Part shown: positions 53,254 to 62,133 of the stretch, piece by piece
Layout: each line of letters starts with the position of its first letter
Position numbering within the stretch: position 1 is the first letter of the stretch
Assembly (NCBI RefSeq): GCF_047250365.1
Contig: NZ_JBLBVL010000003.1
Span: forward strand, 248,001-312,000
Origin: Thaumasiovibrio sp047250365
GTDB lineage: Bacteria > Pseudomonadota > Gammaproteobacteria > Enterobacterales > Vibrionaceae
DNA length: 64,000 nt
Direction: 5' to 3'
Translations under genes and position numbers: made by a program
Notes under the pieces: model-generated
What the model was told of the DNA's origin: nothing
Databases searched by the model: none
What the model saw: only the letters and a program-made list of their open reading frames with translations

Positions 53254-54390
53254 ATGAAAATTGTAATAGCACCGGATTCATTTAAAGAGAGTGTATCAGC
53301 AGAGCGAGTGTGTGCGGCAGTGAAAAAGGGCATAGAGCAGCGCATACCAAATGTAGATATTGTGTCAGTGCCTATGGCCGATGGGGGCGAAGGTACGCTT
53401 GATGCATTGTTGGCGACAATGGGCGGAGAGCGTGTTGAGTGTGTTGTGATGGGACCACTTCCAGATAGCCAAGTAAAAGCCCAATTCGTGATGCTGGGCG
53501 ACGGTGAAACCGCGGTTATTGAGATGGCGCAGGCCTCAGGCATAGAATTATTAACGCCGCAACAGCGTGATCCGAGGATCACGACTACTTACGGTACGGG
53601 TGAGCTAATTAAAGCAGCCCTCGATAAAGGCGCCAAGAAATTGATTGTTGCTATCGGAGGTAGTGCGACTAACGATGGCGGTGAGGGCATGGTGCGGGCT
53701 TTGGGGGCGCGCTTTTTAGATAAGAAAGGGTATGACATTGGTCATGGTGGTGCTGAATTAATTAACCTCACGACCATCGATATCTCCGGCTTAGATCCAC
53801 GCTTGTCAGACGCTCAGGTTGTTGTTGCGTGTGATGTAGATAACCCTCTATTGGGCGAGCGCGGTGCATCTGCGGTATTTGGCCCTCAAAAAGGCGCGAC
53901 ACCTGAAATAGTGTCACAATTAGATAAGGCATTGAGCCACTATGCACATTGTTTGGTGCAGGAGCTGGGCAAAAATGTTGCGAAAATTCCCGGCAGTGGT
54001 GCCGCTGGTGGTTTAGGCGCCGGATTAATGGCGTTTCTTGGTGCCCAACTACAGCCGGGTATTGAGATTGTTTCGTCGACGGTTGGTTTACGTGACAAGT
54101 TAACAGGTGCTGATTGGGTTATAACAGGCGAAGGCAAGTTAGATGGGCAGTCGTTGGGTGGTAAGACACCCGTAGGCGTTGCCAAACTAGCACAACAGAT
54201 GGGTATTCCTGTTATTGCCCTGGGTGGCGCTATGGGAGAGGGAGCGGATAAGCTAAATGAGGTTGGTATTGTTGCTTGCTTTTCTGTGTTAAGTCGCCCA
54301 TGTACGCTAGAGACAGCTTTAACTGAAGGTGAGGCTAATTTGACAGCAACAGCCTATCAAGTAGCGGGCTTGTTATCGACATTGTCCTAA
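53254..54390 (+). CDS. glxK: Glycerate kinase
   Basis: A 378-residue kinase of the GlxK/GarK group that phosphorylates D-glycerate, producing 2-phosphoglycerate in E. coli. The opening KIVIAPDSFKESVSA, ADGGEGTLDALL and AIGGSATNDGGEGMVRA are characteristic. Length matches the family (about 380). A strong ribosome site AAGGAG precedes the ATG. It closes the glyoxylate-to-glycolysis route. Confidence 0.93.
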   Translation: MKIVIAPDSFKESVSAERVCAAVKKGIEQRIPNVDIVSVPMADGGEGTLDALLATMGGERVECVVMGPLPDSQVKAQFVMLGDGETAVIEMAQASGIELLTPQQRDPRITTTYGTGELIKAALDKGAKKLIVAIGGSATNDGGEGMVRALGARFLDKKGYDIGHGGAELINLTTIDISGLDPRLSDAQVVVACDVDNPLLGERGASAVFGPQKGATPEIVSQLDKALSHYAHCLVQELGKNVAKIPGSGAAGGLGAGLMAFLGAQLQPGIEIVSSTVGLRDKLTGADWVITGEGKLDGQSLGGKTPVGVAKLAQQMGIPVIALGGAMGEGADKLNEVGIVACFSVLSRPCTLETALTEGEANLTATAYQVAGLLSTLS

Positions 54391-54520
54391 ACGAGAAACC
54401 GGTGGGGAAATGGTGAGTTAAGATGCAATCTGTCAGCGTACAGACTAAGGTATCAAAGGCAGCCTATGTGAAACCAGACAGGTTGCTTAACGTTCAGCTT
54501 AATTAAGCAAGGATATTAAA

Positions 54521-54988
54521 ATGAAAAACCATTACCCCATCGCTCTTATATGGATAGTGTTATTGTCTGGCTGCTCAAGTACCAGGCCACGCTTGGGTGT
54601 GAATGCAGAAAAGCTAGCGCCTTGTTCAGGAAAACCTAATTGTGTCCATAGTCAGACGGCAACCAGTAACAACCAATACATTGAACCGATTGTATTTAAC
54701 GGCGGGATGGCCAAAGCGCATCAGGGTCTTTTGCAGGTAATCAATACGGAAAAAGGGGCAACAACGGTTAGCGTTGAAAGAAATTATCTTCATGTGGAGT
54801 ACCGGTCATCATTTTTCCGTTTTGTGGATGATACCGAGTTCTATTTAATAGAAGAGCAGGGCGGCATAACCCGTATTCATGTTAGGTCTGCATCGCGTGT
54901 AGGCTACTCAGATTTTGGGGTTAACCGAGCACGTATTGAGCGTATCCGCACTAAGCTAGCGCAGCTAATGTTGCCAGGAATAACATAG
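54521..54988 (+). CDS. DUF1499 family lipoprotein
   Basis: A 155-residue protein with a lipoprotein signal (MKNHYPIALIWIVLLSGC, lipobox LLSGC) and a DUF1499 domain (CSGKPNCVHSQ, VERNYLHVEYRSSFFRFVDD, RIHVRSASRVGYSDFGVNR). Members are common in marine gammaproteobacteria and lack a known function. It is separate from the glyoxylate operon and ends against the csp gene. Confidence 0.8.
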   Translation: MKNHYPIALIWIVLLSGCSSTRPRLGVNAEKLAPCSGKPNCVHSQTATSNNQYIEPIVFNGGMAKAHQGLLQVINTEKGATTVSVERNYLHVEYRSSFFRFVDDTEFYLIEEQGGITRIHVRSASRVGYSDFGVNRARIERIRTKLAQLMLPGIT

Positions 54989-55017
54989 AGACTATTCATT
55001 TTACCCCAGATATAAAA

Positions 55018-55038
55018 AAGGCCGCCATTGGCGACCTT
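55018..55038 (-). terminator. Terminator of the cold-shock gene
   Basis: On the minus strand AAGGTCGCC, AAT loop, GGCGGCCTT (9 bp, one G-T pair) and then a T tract. It sits 25 bases past the csp stop and 30 bases past the DUF1499 stop on the other strand. Confidence 0.85.
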
Positions 55039-55062
55039 CTGTATATTCGTTTTACGCGTTTA

Positions 55063-55275
55063 TTAAAGCGCGATAACGTTGGTAGCTTGTAGGCCTTTTT
55101 GACCGTCTTCTACACCGTAAGAAACTTTCTGACCTTCGTTCAACGTCTTGAAACCTTCAGATGCGATAGCACGGAAGTGTACAAACACGTCAGCGCCGCC
55201 GTTATCTTGAGTGATGAAACCGAAACCTTTAGTTTCGTTGAACCATTTTACAGTACCAGTATTTGAGTTAGACAT
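55063..55275 (-). CDS. Cold-shock domain protein (CspA family)
   Basis: A 70-residue single OB-fold protein. KWFNETKGFGFI and DVFVHFRAI are the RNP1 and RNP2 motifs that bind single-stranded RNA or DNA. It acts as an RNA chaperone. AGGGG precedes the ATG. Which Csp paralogue it is cannot be decided. Confidence 0.93.
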   Translation of the reverse strand: MSNSNTGTVKWFNETKGFGFITQDNGGADVFVHFRAIASEGFKTLNEGQKVSYGVEDGQKGLQATNVIAL

Positions 55276-55719
55276 ATGATGCCCCTATTATTTAATTTAA
55301 GAAAAAGTTCAATATTAACAGTGTGTTAATTGGTTGAATTATAATACGTTATGCTAAAATAAAAGGGAAACGCCTAGCTACAAAACACGAGGTTAGTAGT
55401 GGAAGTTTTACTTGTACTTGATGCTGCATTTAATAACTCTCTGAACAACTGAGCGGTATAGTAACAGGCGATTATTTTTTGTACAGAGTTATTTTCGTTT
55501 TTTTATCAATTTTCTTTTTTAACAGCAAGATAATGATTTTAACCAATCATTATGCTGAGTATTTCCACTCTATCTGATCTTCGTTGTACTAACGTGGTCA
55601 TCTACGTAACGAGTGTTAGCGTCAGTTTCAGGAGAGTCGGTGCAGCGAGAGTGGCAAGTGTCATGCAAAATAAAAGCGCTTATCGTTAATAAGCGCTTTT
55701 ATTGTGACTTGTGATGGGG
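55276..55719. other. Long region between csp and the pucG-type gene
   Basis: About 440 bases holding the csp promoter and probably its long 5' leader. No cold-box match was found. The terminator of the gene at 55720-56949 lies at its right end. No further gene is seen. Confidence 0.5.
55669..55703 (-). terminator. Terminator after the pucG-type gene
   Basis: Perfect 15-bp stem (arms 55669-55683 and 55689-55703, loop CGTTA) containing AAAAGCGCTT, so that the minus-strand copy ends in a T-rich arm and a further TTTT. It lies just past the stop of the aminotransferase gene. Confidence 0.85.
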
Positions 55720-56949
55720 TTAGTAGTGTCGCATGGCTTCTGCGACAGCTTGGCCAACATCGATAGGCGCACGGTGCTTTAACAACACCGCTTCTAGTGC
55801 TGACAAGGTGTGCAGCACAGCTTCTTGTCTGGCGTTGTAGCCCATCGTACCAATGCGCCAGATTTTTCCTTTCAGTGGACCAAACGAGGTGCCGATTTCG
55901 ATACCAAAGCGGTGCAGTAATTCGTAACGGATCACTTCGCCGTCAACGTTATCAGGAATATAAACACCTACCACGTTATTCATTTTGTAATTTTGGTTAC
56001 CAAACAACCTTAACCCCATCGCCTTTAACCCGGCTGCCATTGCATCTCCCGCTACTTTATGGCGAGCGATCACGTTGTCAGCGCCTTCTTCAAGGAAAAT
56101 GCGGGCGCATTCGCGTGCGGCGTATAGCATAGAGGTTGCTTCGGTATGGTGATTAAGACGCTCTTCACCCCAATAGTCGAGAATCATTGGTAGGTCAAAG
56201 TAGTTCGATTGGATCATCGTTTGATCACCATCTTGATGGTGGCTGTCGCGAATCCCTTTTTCAACATGCTTACGGCGATTAATGGCATCAACAAAGCGCG
56301 GACTCAACGTAAGCGGGGCACTGCCAGAAGGACCACCTAAGCACTTTTGCAGGCCAACAGAGACAGCATCTAATTGCCAATCATCAATGAGCAGTTCATT
56401 TCCAGCCACAGAGGCTGTTGCATCGCAGTAGTAAAGTACATTATGGCGACGGCAGATTTCGCCGATTTCTGCTAATGGTTGGTTCATGGTTGTAGAAGTA
56501 TCACCTTGAACCGTTGCTAATAACTTGGGTTTTACGCGGCGAATTTCTTCTTCGATGCGTTGTGGGTCACAGACTTCACCCCATTCTACGTCAATGGTGG
56601 TGATTTCTGCACCAGTTCGTAATGCAATTTCACTGAGCAAGTGACCAAAGCGACCAATCACAGGGATCAGTACACGGTCGCCGGGTTGCAAAATAGAGAC
56701 GAGCACCGCCTCGATACCAGCTCGAGCTGTACCATCGATAAGCAGTGTCGCTGGGTTGGTGGTACTAAATACGTCGCGGTAGAGTACTTGAGTTTGACGC
56801 ATGTACTCAGTCATTACAGGGTCATACTGACCAATCAGCGCTGATGAAATAGCCTGATGAACGCGAGGATAGGCATTAATCGGGCCTGGTCCCATCAATA
56901 AACGTTGTGGTGGGTTTAGGTTTTCAAATAGTTGTGGGGCTTTTTGCAT
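55720..56949 (-). CDS. pucG: (S)-ureidoglycine-glyoxylate aminotransferase (PucG type)
   Basis: A 409-residue PLP enzyme of the class V group. It shows LMGPGPINAYPRVH, VQGDTSTTMNQPL, YYCDATASVAG and GLQKCLGGPSGSAPL with the PLP lysine. In B. subtilis PucG moves the amino group of ureidoglycine to glyoxylate, giving oxalurate and glycine. A serine- or alanine-glyoxylate aminotransferase is the main alternative, but the position beside allE argues for PucG. It is transcribed in the same direction as allE but 247 bases away, so may have its own promoter. Confidence 0.82.
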   Translation of the reverse strand: MQKAPQLFENLNPPQRLLMGPGPINAYPRVHQAISSALIGQYDPVMTEYMRQTQVLYRDVFSTTNPATLLIDGTARAGIEAVLVSILQPGDRVLIPVIGRFGHLLSEIALRTGAEITTIDVEWGEVCDPQRIEEEIRRVKPKLLATVQGDTSTTMNQPLAEIGEICRRHNVLYYCDATASVAGNELLIDDWQLDAVSVGLQKCLGGPSGSAPLTLSPRFVDAINRRKHVEKGIRDSHHQDGDQTMIQSNYFDLPMILDYWGEERLNHHTEATSMLYAARECARIFLEEGADNVIARHKVAGDAMAAGLKAMGLRLFGNQNYKMNNVVGVYIPDNVDGEVIRYELLHRFGIEIGTSFGPLKGKIWRIGTMGYNARQEAVLHTLSALEAVLLKHRAPIDVGQAVAEAMRHY

Positions 56950-57196
56950 TGCTCAATCACTCCCTGATGTCTTTGAGCGGGATATAGCAGAACCGTATTC
57001 CTGATCCTATCCCAATGGTACGTGTTCAAACCTTATCAAAAATGGCGCTCCAAGAGAGAGCGCCAAAGTAGGAAAATGTCACTTAATTAAAAATTTTTGA
57101 TAATAGACTCTATATAGCAACTTAATTTTTAAGAAATAGAAGCTATCAGTCATTATTATTGTTTAAATACAGCCAAAGGCTGTGTTATACGGAAGT

Positions 57197-57985
57197 TTAA
57201 ATATCAACATCCCGGTTACAATCTTTCGAGTAAATATAACTTAACGGTTCACCACGACCTGATGCATAACATGCTTGCGGTGTATAGGCTGCCATAAACA
57301 GATAGTCACCTTTCTTAACTGGAATCCAGTTGTTATCCAGATTATAAACACCTTCCCCAGTAAGAATCAGTGCCCCGTGCTCTTGGACGTGCGTCTCGAT
57401 ATAGCCATGGCATGCTCCGGGATCGAAAGTTAAGATATGGAAGTTCATATCAAAGCCTAGACCGGTGGGCAATAGGTCTTCTACTGTCACGTCTGTCATC
57501 CCCTCATAATGGATTTTCTCGAGCTTATCCCGATGGTTACAGACTACGCGTGGCGTCGCACCATCGACAGCAATATAACGTCGTTTATACAAGAATAGCT
57601 GGCTATCGTTGCCTTGATTACTGTTTTCCATAAACAGAAGAACGCCCGGAGGGCAGTAGAGATACCCGCCTGCTGTTAATTGGTATTGTTGGCCGTCGAC
57701 AGTTGCTGTTACTTGTCCTTCGGTAACGTAAGCAAAGGTTTCGATCTCTTCGCCACCAAAGCCCTGTCTGTTATTTCCTCCATCGTGCATGGTGACGATG
57801 TAATCGACAAAGCTTGCCCCTAGCTTTGGGGAACTAAGAATGGTGATATCGCAGTTCTCAAATCCAGGAATGACATTTTTCACCATGCCATCAGGTGTAA
57901 TAATGGCGTAGTTATTTTTCTTTATCTCTGAGCGCGTGGAGAGCAGGTCATTGATGTAACCGGTATTATTGTTTAGGTAACCCAT
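57197..57985 (-). CDS. allE: (S)-ureidoglycine aminohydrolase
   Basis: A 262-residue bicupin that hydrolyses ureidoglycine to ureidoglycolate and ammonia. FENCDITILSSPKLGASF, FGGEEIETFAYVTEGQ and the C-terminal cupin with metal ligands in YIETHVQEHGALILTG (E, H, H) and the Q of TPQACYA are visible. Length equals E. coli AllE (261). It competes with the PucG-type enzyme for ureidoglycine. It is divergent from allK. Confidence 0.92.
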   Translation of the reverse strand: MGYLNNNTGYINDLLSTRSEIKKNNYAIITPDGMVKNVIPGFENCDITILSSPKLGASFVDYIVTMHDGGNNRQGFGGEEIETFAYVTEGQVTATVDGQQYQLTAGGYLYCPPGVLLFMENSNQGNDSQLFLYKRRYIAVDGATPRVVCNHRDKLEKIHYEGMTDVTVEDLLPTGLGFDMNFHILTFDPGACHGYIETHVQEHGALILTGEGVYNLDNNWIPVKKGDYLFMAAYTPQACYASGRGEPLSYIYSKDCNRDVDI

Positions 57986-58266
57986 ATAGAACCTCTATGT
58001 AATCATGCTGTTTGTCGCATTGTTGTTTGATAGACATTCTATAACTGTTTTTTTTCTAAGGTGTGATCTGAGTAGGCGTTCTGGCACTGTGCTGTTTTAT
58101 TTAATGTTATTTTAGATATTGCATAAAAATGTTTTATAAATTGGGAAACGGCACCTGAATAATGGACAAGCTTTGAATTTAAAAATAAGGTAAACGTATA
58201 TCTTGACCTAATTAAAAACTGTTTGAGATATGTCTCTTACTAAATATCCATTATAAAAGGTTGACT

Positions 58267-59205
58267 ATGAAAAAGCGTATTGTTATCGCATTAGGTGGAA
58301 ATGCCATGCTAAAGCGTGGTGAAGTATTATCAGCAGAAAACCAACAAAAAAATATAGATCATGCTGCTGCTTTGATTCAAAAACTTGAAGCAGAGTATAG
58401 TGTTACCGTAGTACATGGCAATGGGCCTCAAGTCGGCCTATTAGCATTGCAAAATCAAGCATACACCGATGTCCCGGCATATCCTCTAGATATACTGGTG
58501 GCTGAAACGCAGGGCATGATTGGCTATATGCTTACCCAAGCGTTACAGCAACAAGGCTCAACGAATACAACATGTTTGCTAACACGAGTAGAAGTTAATC
58601 CAAGTGACGTGGCGTTTAGTAACCCATCAAAATTCGTGGGGCCCGTTTATGCACCAGAAGAACAGGCAAATCTAGAAGAGCGCTATGGTTGGATGTTTAA
58701 AGAAGATGGCGGGTATATTCGCCGCGTTGTGCCATCGCCTTCTCCAGTTAACGTGCTTGAAGTCCCTACTATTTGTGACTTGCTAGATAGAGGACAAACT
58801 GTCATCTGCTGTGGTGGCGGGGGAATGCCAGTCGTCAGTTCAGTAAATGGCTATCGGGGAATAGAAGCTGTTATTGATAAAGATTTGGTTTCTGCCATGC
58901 TAGCACAGCAGCTAAATGCTGATTATCTATTAATTTTAACCGATGCTGATGCGGTATACCAAGATTGGGGCACGCCACAGCAGAAGGCACTACGCGATGT
59001 TACTGTCGCCCAATTGCGTCCGTTTGCTGTACCAGATGGGGCTATTGGACCAAAAGCGGAAGCTGTCATTCAATTTGTAGAACAAACGGGTAAGACCGCA
59101 TTTATTGGTGCTCTACAAGATGCTGACGCTATTTTGGCTGGTGAGAAGGGCACAAAAGTGAGCCCTGTCTCTGAAGCTGTGTGTGAAGAAGCGTTACCTG
59201 CTTGA
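58267..59205 (+). CDS. allK: Carbamate kinase of the allantoin pathway
   Basis: A 312-residue carbamate kinase. IALGGNAMLKRGE, VHGNGPQVGLLAL, CCGGGGMPVV and GIEAVIDKDL show the amino acid kinase fold and ATP site. It makes ATP, ammonia and CO2 from carbamoyl phosphate. AAAGG precedes the ATG at 58267; TTG at 58261 is less likely. In E. coli the allantoin carbamate kinase (YbcF/AllK) follows ylbF; here the gene is placed apart from allFGH, beyond allS. Its end overlaps the end of allS by 12 bases. Confidence 0.88.
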   Translation: MKKRIVIALGGNAMLKRGEVLSAENQQKNIDHAAALIQKLEAEYSVTVVHGNGPQVGLLALQNQAYTDVPAYPLDILVAETQGMIGYMLTQALQQQGSTNTTCLLTRVEVNPSDVAFSNPSKFVGPVYAPEEQANLEERYGWMFKEDGGYIRRVVPSPSPVNVLEVPTICDLLDRGQTVICCGGGGMPVVSSVNGYRGIEAVIDKDLVSAMLAQQLNADYLLILTDADAVYQDWGTPQQKALRDVTVAQLRPFAVPDGAIGPKAEAVIQFVEQTGKTAFIGALQDADAILAGEKGTKVSPVSEAVCEEALPA

Positions 59206-60120
59206 TATATCGATATTGTTTAAAAAGCCTTGGATCATCGGGTCGTTGTTTTGAAACTTCTCGATGAGCCATTGTGTTACTTGACCCGCGTTATCGTGGC
59301 GCCAACCAATCGAAAGAGGGGATGGCGCCCGACTCCATTGCACGTTCTTTTCGATTAACTTCCCATTTTCTATCAGCGGTTTTGCTACATTCTTGGGTAG
59401 AAAACCAACTCCGGTACCTGTTGTGTGACACGCCAGTTTGGTACTTAGATTTGGTACCTTAATCTCTTGCTGATCTCTGAGCAGCCATGCTGTACGTTTG
59501 TTGATATGCTGCGACGTGTCTTCAATATTCACTGCAGGAAATTGACTTAACTGTGATTCTCTTAACGAGCCTTCAGCATTAGCGAGCGGGTGCAATGGAG
59601 AGATAGCAAAGACCCAACTTAGTTTACCAAGAGGAATGACTGCAACATTGTTGTCAATGGTATCAAGGCCGGGTAAGCCGATAGCGATATCGTAGTCACG
59701 ATTTAATATGTCGTCCCATACGCCCATATAAACACCAGAAGAAATGTTAATGCTGGTAAACGGAAAAGCTTCATGTAATGAGGCGATAAGCAATGCAGCT
59801 GTACAGTCATCAAATAGCAGGTTATTAATAACGATATTAACATTCCGCTCAATGCCATCAGAAATTTGCTGTAGTTCACCAGGAATTGTTTCCATCCATT
59901 TTAGCCATTTGTGACAATGATTTAGTAAATGATGACCAGCTTGGGTTAATTGTACGCTACGTGTTGTTCTTGAAAACAGTTGTACATTCATGTCGTCTTC
60001 AAGCGTTTTTATACGGTAACTAATTGCCGCAGGAGTTTTGTGCAGTGTCTCTGCTGCCTTAGAAAAGCTGCTATACTCAGCCACTTTCATAAAAGACCTT
60101 ATTGTTTCCTTATCTAGCAT
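59194..60120 (-). CDS. allS: LysR-type regulator AllS
   Basis: A 308-residue LysR protein. The HTH reads SSFSKAAETLHKTPAAISYRIK. Several segments match E. coli AllS as I remember it: VNIVINNLL, YMGVWD, FPAVNIED and PSPLSIGWR. AllS activates allantoin genes when allantoin is present under anaerobic conditions. It is divergent from allF, so probably controls allFGH through the shared promoter region at 60121-60462. Confidence 0.88.
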   Translation of the reverse strand: MLDKETIRSFMKVAEYSSFSKAAETLHKTPAAISYRIKTLEDDMNVQLFSRTTRSVQLTQAGHHLLNHCHKWLKWMETIPGELQQISDGIERNVNIVINNLLFDDCTAALLIASLHEAFPFTSINISSGVYMGVWDDILNRDYDIAIGLPGLDTIDNNVAVIPLGKLSWVFAISPLHPLANAEGSLRESQLSQFPAVNIEDTSQHINKRTAWLLRDQQEIKVPNLSTKLACHTTGTGVGFLPKNVAKPLIENGKLIEKNVQWSRAPSPLSIGWRHDNAGQVTQWLIEKFQNNDPMIQGFLNNIDISSR

Positions 60121-60462
60121 TAGTACTCCTTGTTAATCCTGTAAGGATATATTCCATTCTAACTCATACGATATAAGAATGAGTTATTTGTGTGTCAAAT
60201 ATTACCTTGTTTGCTGCTATTTTTAACCTATTTTTTTTAAAAGTGACGATGTTGTTCAAATTTATTTAAAAAAGAGAGGTATTGCCTCTTGTCTGGTCAA
60301 ATTGATTGAAAGAAATAGCCTAATTAATTGAAAGATTTATAACAATAAAAGTGATGTGATTTAGTTCAATAATTTAAAATTTGTTCTCCTTTAATCTTAG
60401 TCCATAGAGTTACATAGTATCTATGGTTAGTCATTCTTTGCTTTCAATTAAGGTGGTCTTTA
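60121..60462. other. Divergent control region between allS and allF
   Basis: 342 AT-rich bases. It holds two inverted repeats near allS: ATCCT-N3-AGGAT (60136-60148) and TAACTCAT-N11-ATGAGTTA (60160-60186). These are likely regulator sites. No further gene. Confidence 0.55.
60160..60186. promoter_or_regulatory. Inverted repeat, candidate AllS site
   Basis: Exact 8-bp arms TAACTCAT (60160-60167) and ATGAGTTA (60179-60186) with an 11-base spacer, 40 bases upstream of allS on the allF side. The layout suits a dimeric LysR regulator. Binding is inferred. Confidence 0.4.
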
Positions 60463-62121
60463 ATGATCCAAGCATTTTTAAAAAAAGGAAGTTTTCAGGA
60501 TTCTGTCAGCCTCATGTTGATATCTCGACAGTTGAGCGAGCTAGACAGTGTCGAGGAAGTGTCCGTTATGATGGGGACGCCAGCAAATAAGTCATTGTTG
60601 GAGTCAACGGGTCTTTGGCATGCGGTATTTGCTGATGCAACACCAAACGACATTTGTGTCGCTATTCGTACAAACGAAGGCGAACAGGATGTTACGGCAG
60701 ATATTGCAGATAAACTGGACGAGGCACTGACCGCAGCTGCAAAACCTACTTCGGGACAACGGCTTGTTACGGTTAGACGCTGGCAAACCGCACAGGCAAA
60801 ATTAGCGGATGCAAATCTGGCACTGATTTCTGTTGCGGGTGAATACGCAGCTGATTTGGCCAATCAAGCCCTTGACCGTGACCTGAATGTCATGATGTTT
60901 TCAGACAACGTGGCGTTAGAGCAAGAAGTCGCACTGAAACAAAAAGCGGCGGCCAAAGGATTACTGGTGATGGGGCCAGACTGTGGCACTGCGATGATTG
61001 CAGGTTCCCCGCTGGCGTTTGCGAATGTGATTCCCGAGGGCAACATTGGTATTGTCGGTGCATCTGGCACAGGCATTCAAGAGTTGGCGTCGCAAGTGGC
61101 GTTAGCTGGCGAAGGGTTAACGCATGCGATTGGTTTAGGTGGACGAGATTTATCAAAGTCGGTTGGCGGTGTGAGTGCATTGACGGCATTAGCTCAACTG
61201 GATGCGGATCCGGATACGCAAGTGATTGCTTTTGTCTCTAAGCCACCAGCTCCAGAAGTTGAGCAACGTGTTATTGCAGCTATGCAACAGCTAAGCAAAC
61301 CCGTTGTCGCACTATTTCTTGGCTCGAATCGTCCACAGAAACGTGATGGCAATGTGACATTTGCTACCACGCTCGCTGAAGCTGGCCAACAAGCTGCCAT
61401 GCTAGGTCGCGTGTATAAACACTTAAGAGAGCGTCAGCCACAAACAGGCAAGCGTTTATTAGGTTTGTATACCGGTGGAACGCTGGCGGCTGAAGCTGCA
61501 ATGTTAACGGCACAGCAGTTTGGATTACAGCCAGATGAGAGCCACCATCAAGGTGTCATGCTTGATGATCAAGGTCACTTGATTATCGATTTAGGCGATG
61601 ATCACTATACGCTTGGTCGTCCTCACCCGATGATTGACCCAACAACACGTACGCAAGAAATAGAAGCACGCGCCAGTGATGAACAGGTAGGTGTATTGTT
61701 GCTAGATGTTGTGATTGGTTATGGTGCAACCGGTGATCCTGCCGGTGCGGTTGTCGATGCACTACAACGTGTCAGTGAGCGTCGTCAATCCCCACTTCAT
61801 GTCATCGCAACAGTGACAGGAACAGAATCTGATCCACAGCAACGTTCAATACAAATTGAAACCTTAAAAGAAGCGGGTGTTGCGGTGGTTAATACATTAG
61901 AAGAAGCGGTGTTGTTATCTGACGTCATGCTAGGCGCACCAGTTAAAGAACAAACGGTTGAGCCATCTGCGTTACTGGATGGAGTCAATGTCATTAATGT
62001 GGGACTACGTAGCTTTGCTGATGATCTTCAGTCTGCAGATACTGCCGTTGTTCATTACCAGTGGTCACCGGTTGCTGGTGGAAATAAAAAACTCATTAGT
62101 TTGCTAAATAAAATGCAATAG
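60463..62121 (+). CDS. allF: FdrA family protein, oxamate carbamoyltransferase component
   Basis: A 552-residue protein with two CoA-ligase-like Rossmann regions. IGIVGASGTGIQELASQVAL, GLGGRDLSKSVGGVSALTAL and FVSKPPAPEVEQRV resemble succinyl-CoA synthetase alpha. LLGLYTGGTLAAEAAML belongs to the beta-like second half. In E. coli the FdrA, YlbE and YlbF proteins (AllF, AllG, AllH) were assigned to oxamate carbamoyltransferase, which cleaves oxalurate with phosphate. Length matches FdrA (555). First gene of allFGH, divergent from allS. Confidence 0.88.
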   Translation: MIQAFLKKGSFQDSVSLMLISRQLSELDSVEEVSVMMGTPANKSLLESTGLWHAVFADATPNDICVAIRTNEGEQDVTADIADKLDEALTAAAKPTSGQRLVTVRRWQTAQAKLADANLALISVAGEYAADLANQALDRDLNVMMFSDNVALEQEVALKQKAAAKGLLVMGPDCGTAMIAGSPLAFANVIPEGNIGIVGASGTGIQELASQVALAGEGLTHAIGLGGRDLSKSVGGVSALTALAQLDADPDTQVIAFVSKPPAPEVEQRVIAAMQQLSKPVVALFLGSNRPQKRDGNVTFATTLAEAGQQAAMLGRVYKHLRERQPQTGKRLLGLYTGGTLAAEAAMLTAQQFGLQPDESHHQGVMLDDQGHLIIDLGDDHYTLGRPHPMIDPTTRTQEIEARASDEQVGVLLLDVVIGYGATGDPAGAVVDALQRVSERRQSPLHVIATVTGTESDPQQRSIQIETLKEAGVAVVNTLEEAVLLSDVMLGAPVKEQTVEPSALLDGVNVINVGLRSFADDLQSADTAVVHYQWSPVAGGNKKLISLLNKMQ

Positions 62122-62133
62122 GGAATTCTAATT

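Noticed and set aside
58082..58097. TGGCAC-like element upstream of allK resembling a sigma-54 promoter
   Set aside because: The -24 half fits but TGTTT stands where TTGCA should be, and the GC at the proper distance is missing.
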